In this document: positions 58,841 to 64,000 of the stretch, piece after piece
How the letters are laid out: every line of letters starts with the position of its first letter
How positions within the stretch are numbered: the first letter of the stretch is position 1
DNA from: Streptomyces sp. ISL-12
Lineage (GTDB): Bacteria > Actinomycetota > Actinomycetes > Streptomycetales > Streptomycetaceae
Assembly: GCF_018614415.1 (NCBI RefSeq)
Contig: NZ_JAGGOO010000061.1
Span: 1-64,000 of the forward strand
DNA length: 64,000 bases
Direction: 5' to 3'
The notes under the pieces: model-generated
What the model was told of the DNA's origin: nothing
Databases searched by the model: none
Seen by the model: only the letters and a program-made list of their open reading frames with translations
Program-made: the position numbers and the translations under genes

Positions 58841-59706
58841 GGGAGCCCCTCGCGCCCCAGCTCCTCCTCCAGTTCCGCCAGCGCCCGCCGCGCCGCCTCC
58901 ACGCGGCGCAGCAGCAGCCGTTGCCGTTCCTCGTCCGCCCGCTCCGGCGCCACCGCCCCCCGCCCGTCCATCTCCCGGGCCTCCTCCAGGGACGTGATGA
59001 CGACCCCGATCAGGACATTGACCAGCACGAACGAGGCGAGCAGCACGTAGGAGCCGTAGTAGAGGAGGCTCCAGCGGGAGATGTCCAGGCCCGCGTGGAC
59101 CGCGTCGCCGATGCCGTCCAGGGTCATCAGCAGGAAGAGGGTGAGGACGGCGCGGCCGATGGAGCCGTAGTGCCCGGGGTCGTGCCGGCCGAAGAAGACC
59201 CAGCCCACCATGGCGTAGACGTACAGCAGCAGCGCGCCGACCAGCAGGAAGCTGAGCGTGCCGGGCAGGCTGCGGGCCACCGCGACGAGCACGACGCGCA
59301 GTTGCGGCAGGAAGCGGGCGGTGCGCAGCACGCGGGCCAGGCGCAGCAGCCGCAGGACGGTGGTGTTCTCGCGGACGACCGGCAGGAACGCGCACAGCAC
59401 GACGGCGAGGTCGAAGAGGTTCCACGGGTCCTTGAGGAAGTCCCGGGGGCGGTCGGCGTGCGCGGCGAGCCGCAGCGCGATCTCGGCGGTGAAGGCGGCC
59501 AGGCAGACGTGCTCGGCCAGCCATAACCAGGGCCGCCACGCCGCCACCAGCCCGGAGTACGTCTCGACGCCCAGCAGCGCCGCGTTGGCGAGGATCAGGG
59601 CGAAGACGGCGACGGCGAACCACCGCGCCTCGACGACGGCACCGCACCGCCGGGCCAGGACCGTACGGGCCGCCGTACCGGCCGGGGGAACGTACTGCTC
59701 GGACAT
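58774..59706 (-). CDS. Voltage-gated ion channel (BacNaV-like, single domain)
   Basis: A 310-residue six-helix channel subunit that would form tetramers. The voltage sensor S4 is TTVLRLLRLARVLRTARFLP with Arg every third residue. The pore helix and filter are LTLFLLMTLDGIGDAVHAG, with Asp-Gly in place of the Glu-Ser of NaChBac-type sodium channels, so ion choice is uncertain. S6 is LLASFVLVNVLIGVVITSLE, and the cytoplasmic end forms a coiled coil (RRVEAARRALAELEEELGRE) as in BacNaV. GGAGGAGG is upstream of ATG 59706. Confidence 0.9.
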   Translation of the reverse strand: MSEQYVPPAGTAARTVLARRCGAVVEARWFAVAVFALILANAALLGVETYSGLVAAWRPWLWLAEHVCLAAFTAEIALRLAAHADRPRDFLKDPWNLFDLAVVLCAFLPVVRENTTVLRLLRLARVLRTARFLPQLRVVLVAVARSLPGTLSFLLVGALLLYVYAMVGWVFFGRHDPGHYGSIGRAVLTLFLLMTLDGIGDAVHAGLDISRWSLLYYGSYVLLASFVLVNVLIGVVITSLEEAREMDGRGAVAPERADEERQRLLLRRVEAARRALAELEEELGREGLPHSPVSAAPPAGSAGASGVPIT

Positions 59707-59771
59707 CCTGCCGCCTTGCCTCCTCCGCACGCGCTACCGCCTCGCGTGATCATGCTCCGACCAGGCAATTT

Positions 59772-59797
59772 CTACAGCACTGTAGTGAGCTACGTAG
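59772..59797. promoter_or_regulatory. Paired palindromes in a divergent promoter region
   Basis: CTACAG-CA-CTGTAG (59772-59785) and CTACGTAG (59790-59797) lie 4 bases apart between the divergent channel and phytase-like genes. The first recalls operators of BlaI/CopY-type repressors (TACA...TGTA). Confidence 0.5.
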
Positions 59798-59898
59798 GTG
59801 ATCTTCGCCTTCCGTTCACCGGACCGTCGGCCAGAACCCGTCCCGGGGTGGCACCATCCGGCTTCCCAGTGGACGTATCTGGACGTACCGGAGGAACG

Positions 59899-62217
59899 AT
59901 GCTGCCGAAGAGAACCTGCGCCGCGCTCGCCACGCTGGCCGTGACCGCGGGCACCCTGGCGGGTACCGCCTACGCGGGGACGGGGAAGGGCGCGGATCAC
60001 GGCTCGCGGCAGCAGTCCGCCTTCGCGCGCACCGCCACCTACCCGGTCTTCCAGAACCGGCCCGCCGGTGAGGACGCCACCGCCCAGACCGTCGCCGAGA
60101 TATCCGCGGTCAGCGAGGACGGCCGTACGCAGGTCTACACCGACGCCGCCGCGGGGCGCATCGGCTTCCTCGACATCAGCGACCCCGCCGCCCCCAAGGG
60201 CCTGGGCACCCTGTCCCTCGCCGAGCTGGGCGACGCGGAGGACGAGCCGACCTCCGTCACCGTCGTCGGCCAGTACGTCCTGGTCGTCGTCGACACCAGC
60301 GCGAGCTACACCGAGCCCTCCGGCCGCCTGGACGTCATCTCCCTGCGCGACCGGAAGCGGGTGGCCTCCCACGACCTGGGCGGGCAGCCCGACTCGATCG
60401 CGCTCAGCAAGGACAAGCGGTACGCCGCCATCGCCATCGAGAACGAGCGCGACGAGGAGGCCACCCCGGCCGGCGGCGAGGAGGGCGACCTGCCGCAGAC
60501 ACCCGCCGGATTCGTGCGGATCGTCGACCTCAAGGGGGCGAAGCCCGCCGCCTGGGGCCTGCGCAAGGTCGCGCTGACCAACGCCGACGGCTCCGCCCTC
60601 CCCGCCCTCACCGCCGCCGGCATCGCCGCGCCGACCGACCCCGAGCCCGAGTACGTCTCCGTCAACAGCCGCGGCCAACTCGTGGTCACCCTCCAGGAGA
60701 ACAACGGGATCGTCCTCGTCGACCTCCCCACCGGCCGCGTCACCAAGGCGTTCAGCGCCGGCACGGCGACCGTCACCGGCATCGACACCGTCGAGGACGG
60801 CGTCATCGACCAGACCGGCTCGATCACCGACGTCCCCCGCGAGCCGGACGCCGTCGGCTGGATCGACGACCGCTACCTCGCCACCGCCAACGAGGGCGAC
60901 TGGAAGGGCGGTACGCGCGGCTGGACCGTCTTCGACAGCCGCACCGGCAAGGTCGTCTGGGACGCCGGCAACAGTTACGAGCACCTCGCCGCCCGCTACG
61001 GCCTGCTGAACGAGGGCCGTTCGGAGAACAAGGGCACCGAGCCGGAGGGCCTCGCCGTCGCCACGTACGACGGTGTCCGGTACGCCTTCGTCGGCTCGGA
61101 GCGCTCCAACTTCGTCGCCGTGTACGACGTCAGCAAGCCCACCGAGCCGGTCTTCAAGCAGGTCCTGGAGACGACCAACGGGCCCGAGGGCCTGCTGCCG
61201 ATCCCCTCCCGCGGCCTGTTCGCCGTCTCCAGCGAGGAGGACGACGCCGACGCGGGCGTCCGCGCCACGGTCACCCTCTTCCGCCTGGGCAAGGCCACGG
61301 CCGCGAACACCGCCCCCACCCTCTCCTCCGCCACCTCCTCGGGCACCCCCGTCGGCTGGGGCGCGCTCAGCGGCCTGTCGGCCGTGCCGGGCCGCGACGA
61401 CGAGGTGTACGCGGTCACGGACGCGGCCTACGCCGACACCCGCATCCTCACCGTCGACACCCACGGCAAGCAGGGCGCCGTCATCGAGCGCGCGCTGACC
61501 GTCAAGGACGCGGACGGCGAGGCCACCGGCTACGACGCCGAGGGCGTGTACGCCCGTCCGCGGGGCGGCTTCTGGCTGGCCGTCGAGGGCGAGACCGGTG
61601 CCGGCAACAAGCTCGTCCGCCTGGACCGCGACGGCGTCACCCGCCAGACCGTCGCCCTCCCCGCGGAGGTCGCCGCCGGCCTCGGCTCACAGGGCTTCGA
61701 GGGCGTCACCGCCACCACCGACGCGCGCGGCCACGAGATTCTCTGGACCGCCCTCCAGCGCCAGGCGAAGGGCGACCCGGAAGGCGTCGTCCGCCTCGGC
61801 CGCTACGACGTGACGGCCGGCACCTGGAGCTGGTACGGCTACCGGCTCTCCACCACGGCCACGGACGGCGACTGGATCGGCCTCTCCGAGATCACGGTCG
61901 TCGGCGACAAGCTCGCCGTCATCGAGCGCGACAAGCTGAACGGCCCGGCGGCGCGGGTCAAGCGGGTCTACACCGTCCCGCTCCCGAAGACCGCCGCCCC
62001 CGCCGGCACGCTCCCCGTCCTCCCCAAGACCCTCGCCCACGACGTCCTGCCCGACCTGCGGGCGACCGACGGCTGGACCCAGGAGAAGCTGGAGGGCCTG
62101 ACCGTCGCCGGCAACGGCCGCGTCTACGCCGTCACCGACAACGACGGCCTGGACGACTCCACCGGCGAGACGGTCTTCCTCGACCTCGGCAGCGGCCGCC
62201 AGGTCTTCGGCCGCTGA
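59899..62217 (+). CDS. Secreted esterase-like/phytase-domain protein
   Basis: A 772-residue exported protein. GGAGGA precedes ATG 59899; the signal peptide ends GTAYAGTG. Residues ~45-420 form a beta-propeller of the choice-of-anchor I type (GRIGFLDISDPAAPKGLG, PDAVGWIDDRYLATANEGDW, GTEPEGLAVATYDGVRYAFV). Residues ~465-760 match the esterase-like activity of phytase domain (WGALSGLSAVPGRDDEVYAV, GYDAEGVYARPRGGFWLAVE, QGFEGVTATTDARGHEILWT). A phosphate-scavenging or phosphodiesterase role outside the cell is the usual suggestion. Confidence 0.85.
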   Translation: MLPKRTCAALATLAVTAGTLAGTAYAGTGKGADHGSRQQSAFARTATYPVFQNRPAGEDATAQTVAEISAVSEDGRTQVYTDAAAGRIGFLDISDPAAPKGLGTLSLAELGDAEDEPTSVTVVGQYVLVVVDTSASYTEPSGRLDVISLRDRKRVASHDLGGQPDSIALSKDKRYAAIAIENERDEEATPAGGEEGDLPQTPAGFVRIVDLKGAKPAAWGLRKVALTNADGSALPALTAAGIAAPTDPEPEYVSVNSRGQLVVTLQENNGIVLVDLPTGRVTKAFSAGTATVTGIDTVEDGVIDQTGSITDVPREPDAVGWIDDRYLATANEGDWKGGTRGWTVFDSRTGKVVWDAGNSYEHLAARYGLLNEGRSENKGTEPEGLAVATYDGVRYAFVGSERSNFVAVYDVSKPTEPVFKQVLETTNGPEGLLPIPSRGLFAVSSEEDDADAGVRATVTLFRLGKATAANTAPTLSSATSSGTPVGWGALSGLSAVPGRDDEVYAVTDAAYADTRILTVDTHGKQGAVIERALTVKDADGEATGYDAEGVYARPRGGFWLAVEGETGAGNKLVRLDRDGVTRQTVALPAEVAAGLGSQGFEGVTATTDARGHEILWTALQRQAKGDPEGVVRLGRYDVTAGTWSWYGYRLSTTATDGDWIGLSEITVVGDKLAVIERDKLNGPAARVKRVYTVPLPKTAAPAGTLPVLPKTLAHDVLPDLRATDGWTQEKLEGLTVAGNGRVYAVTDNDGLDDSTGETVFLDLGSGRQVFGR

Positions 62218-62286
62218 CCTCCTGCACCTCCCCCCGGGTCGGTTAGCGTGTGGTCCCGCTGTTCCGGTCCGGGGGGGGGACTCAGG

Positions 62287-62400
62287 TGAGAAGGCTGTTG
62301 CCGGCCGGCGTGCCGGTGTCCGACGTCGGCGTCGCGCTGCTGGTCCAGGCGGCGATGACGATGCCGTTCGTGGTGCCCCGCGCGCCGGAGCTGGAACCGG
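62287..62400 (+). pseudogene. N-terminal fragment of a sensor histidine kinase
   Basis: GTG at 62287 opens a frame reading VRRLLPAGVPVSDVGVALLV then QAAMTMPFVVPRAPELEPAT, which I recognise as the first membrane region of a Streptomyces sensor kinase. After about 38 codons the resemblance ends and a stop follows at 62426-62428. The rest of the kinase is gone. Confidence 0.5.
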
Positions 62401-62401
62401 C

Positions 62402-62614
62402 GACCCGTACTCCGTCGGCCTGTCGATGAAGAGGCTCGGCGGGCGCGAGGTGTGGGGCAAGACCGGCGGCCGGTGGGGCTGCAACGCGGCCGTCTCCGCC
62501 ACCCGTGACGGCTCCCGCACCCTCGTCTACGGCGTCAACTCCACCGACGCCAAGGGCGAGGGGATGAACGAGGTGGCTCAGGCGCTGATGGTGGCGGCCT
62601 ACGGCAGGCCGTGA
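62402..62614 (+). pseudogene. C-terminal fragment of a serine hydrolase (beta-lactamase/D-Ala-carboxypeptidase family)
   Basis: In a different frame from the kinase fragment the sequence reads GDPYSVGLSMKRLGGREVWG, KTGGRWGCNAAVSATRDGSR, then TLVYGVNSTDAKGEGMNEVA. The WGKTGG segment is like the third motif of penicillin-recognising hydrolases. The catalytic Ser and Tyr parts are absent, so it is the tail of a lost gene joined to the kinase fragment. Confidence 0.6.
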
Positions 62615-62631
62615 GCCGCCACCGGGGCCGC

Positions 62632-63954
62632 TCAGTTGTGGTGCGGAGACGTCAGGTAGTGCTGGCGGAGCAGCTCGCGGCCGTAGTCGTTGCCGTTGGG
62701 CGTGCGGATGATGGAGTGGACGTGCAGCTGGGTCGGGGTGCCCTGGGTGGAGTCGTAGGCGCCGCCGAGGGGGCCGGGGCCCTGGCAGTCGACCTCGATC
62801 CAGACCACGGGGCTCTGGACGCGGACGTAGAAGGCGGAGTCGTCGGCGATGCCGCCGGCCCAGGTGACGTACGTTTCGTCGAGGTGCTGGGTGATCTCGG
62901 CCATCCGGACCTTCGCGGCGTCCGCCTTGGCGCGGTCCACGAACGCCCCGGCGATGGCGAGGAGCCTGGTGCGCTGGGCGGCGTTCAGGGTGTCGCAGCG
63001 CAGACCCTCGTACGCCTGGACCGCGTTGTCGGAGAACGCGCCCGCCTTCATCGACTCGGACGACTTGGTGTCGGAGGCGATGGCGGTCTTCCGCTGGGCG
63101 GAGGAGAGGGAGTTGATGAAGGCGAGGCTCGCCTCGACCTCCTCGTGGCAGACCTTCACGGTCGTCCCGTCGATCTCCATCTCGGTCGGCTCCGAACCCC
63201 AGAAGCAGGGGCTCATCACGACCTGGTCGCCCAGCACGAAGTAGTTGATCACCAGGTGGTGGCCGTCGAACTGGAAGCCCCAGGGCTCGGTGGCCGACGG
63301 GGTGCCCATCACGGTCCAGTAGTAGGCGTCCTCGTTGAAGGCGTCCGTGTTGCCGATCGCCTCGCCGGCCGCCTGGTTGATCTGGCGGATCTTCTCCGTC
63401 GTCTCCAGGCCGTCGGCGCTGAGGGCCGCCTTGAGCAGGGCGGTGCCCAGGGCCTTCTGTTCGTCGGTCAGGTCGGCGAGGGAGACGCCCTGGCGGGAGT
63501 AGCCGTCGACGTTGCTCCACAGGCGCCACTCGGTGGAGTGGACGGTGAACTGGGTCGACGTCCGCTGGTCGTCGGTCAGGCCGGCCAGGAAGGCTGCCGC
63601 CGCCGTGATGACCGGGTCCGTGGCGACCTTGGTGGAGTGGATCGAGTACAGGTCGTCGATCCGCTTGCCGTCGGTGGTCAGGCCGAAGAAGTCCTCCGTG
63701 ATGGTCTGGTTGCCGGGGCCGCCCGCTCCCCCGCCCGGGGCACCGCTCGGCGCGGCCGAGGGCGAGGCGGAGGCCGAGGCGTCGGCCGTGGTGGTGTCGT
63801 CGGCCAGAGCCGCCCAGGCACCGGCGCCGCCCATCGTGGCGACGGCCGTCGCGCCGGACGCGAAGAAGACCTTGCGCATGAAGGAACGGCGGTCCGCGTG
63901 GGCCCGGCGGCCCGTCTCCCGCTGCGGCTGCTCCCCGGTGTCGAGCTCGGTCAT
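62632..63954 (-). CDS. Tat-exported DUF3500-domain protein
   Basis: A 440-residue protein. A twin-arginine signal (ADRRSFMRKVFFASGATAVA) is followed by an Ala/Ser/Gly-rich linker (residues ~55-80). The DUF3500 domain fills the rest, with FQFDGHHLVINYFVLGDQVV, SPCFWGSEPTEME and a late QLHVHSIIRTPNGNDYGREL. His-rich patches suggest metal binding; the enzyme activity is not established. AAGGGAG lies 9 bases before ATG 63954. Nothing is seen in the last 46 bases. Confidence 0.88.
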   Translation of the reverse strand: MTELDTGEQPQRETGRRAHADRRSFMRKVFFASGATAVATMGGAGAWAALADDTTTADASASASPSAAPSGAPGGGAGGPGNQTITEDFFGLTTDGKRIDDLYSIHSTKVATDPVITAAAAFLAGLTDDQRTSTQFTVHSTEWRLWSNVDGYSRQGVSLADLTDEQKALGTALLKAALSADGLETTEKIRQINQAAGEAIGNTDAFNEDAYYWTVMGTPSATEPWGFQFDGHHLVINYFVLGDQVVMSPCFWGSEPTEMEIDGTTVKVCHEEVEASLAFINSLSSAQRKTAIASDTKSSESMKAGAFSDNAVQAYEGLRCDTLNAAQRTRLLAIAGAFVDRAKADAAKVRMAEITQHLDETYVTWAGGIADDSAFYVRVQSPVVWIEVDCQGPGPLGGAYDSTQGTPTQLHVHSIIRTPNGNDYGRELLRQHYLTSPHHN

Positions 63955-64000
63955 CGTCGCTGGCTCCCTTCAGTCCCGGCCCGCCCCTACGGCCGGCCGC

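Noticed and set aside
62271..62279. Run of nine G residues as a phase-variation switch
   Set aside because: It lies upstream of a broken kinase fragment, not inside an intact gene, so length change would have no clear effect.

Overview
The window is high-GC actinobacterial DNA, almost certainly from a Streptomyces. The dnaK-grpE-dnaJ-hspR operon with HAIR operators, many GTG starts, genes chained by 4-base ATGA/GTGA overlaps, Tat and lipoprotein signals and leaderless promoters all fit. About sixty genes, one tRNA, one insertion sequence and several gene relics can be supported.

Layout. 1-5.1 kb: LuxR-type regulator, orphan sugar-binding lipoprotein and a secreted PA14/fibronectin-III protein. 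5.1-9.5 kb: heat-shock operon (read leftward) with two HspR operators. 9.4-16.8 kb: a WecA/MraY-like transferase with a strange repeat tail, a membrane Fe-S oxidoreductase of EtfD type, a small GntR repressor with a nested palindromic operator, a Yip1 membrane protein, and dcd coupled to a phosphoribosyltransferase. 17-19 kb: tRNA-Gly(CCC), a Uma2 nuclease-like gene and a complete IS5-family element inserted exactly in the stop codon of a lysR gene. 19-23 kb: lysR divergent from a class A beta-lactamase-fold gene, a Tat-exported metallo-hydrolase and a hemerythrin pair. 23.6-31 kb: a stress/respiration block with an extra cytochrome oxidase subunit I, TerC, a small zinc protein and a three-gene envelope-stress-like operon. 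31-36 kb: a lone peptide with a double-glycine leader, then an ECF sigma/zinc-finger membrane protein/ABC transporter operon. 36-42 kb: polysaccharide deacetylase and kdpFABC, preceded by an extra 27-residue membrane micropeptide. 42-48 kb: AraC regulator, SRPBCC protein, and a lipoprotein hydrolase/CPBP protease/two-component operon. 47.8-48.7 kb: a scar where half a histidine kinase meets an antisense piece of an LCP gene. 48.8-58 kb: acyltransferase, a MerR-EthD-monooxygenase module with a MerR-type promoter, a 565-residue protein of unknown function with a PH-like end, a lactonase-like MBL gene, amidase and TetR/SDR genes. 58-64 kb: two short GntR repressors, a voltage-gated channel, a phytase/esterase-like secreted protein, a second scar (kinase start joined to a serine hydrolase end) and a Tat-exported DUF3500 protein.

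Themes. Short in-frame tandem repeats recur in membrane and exported proteins. Two independent deletion scars both truncate sensor kinases. At least seven genes show a TAnnnT hexamer 6-8 bases before the start codon, the leaderless-mRNA pattern. The observations I rate most unusual are the orphan double-glycine peptide (31017-31211), the micropeptide and 17-bp direct repeats ahead of kdp (41670-41879), the nonapeptide-repeat tail of the transferase (9456-9998) and the 565-residue protein (51314-53011). All functions are read from sequence motifs and remembered family features; no search was run.
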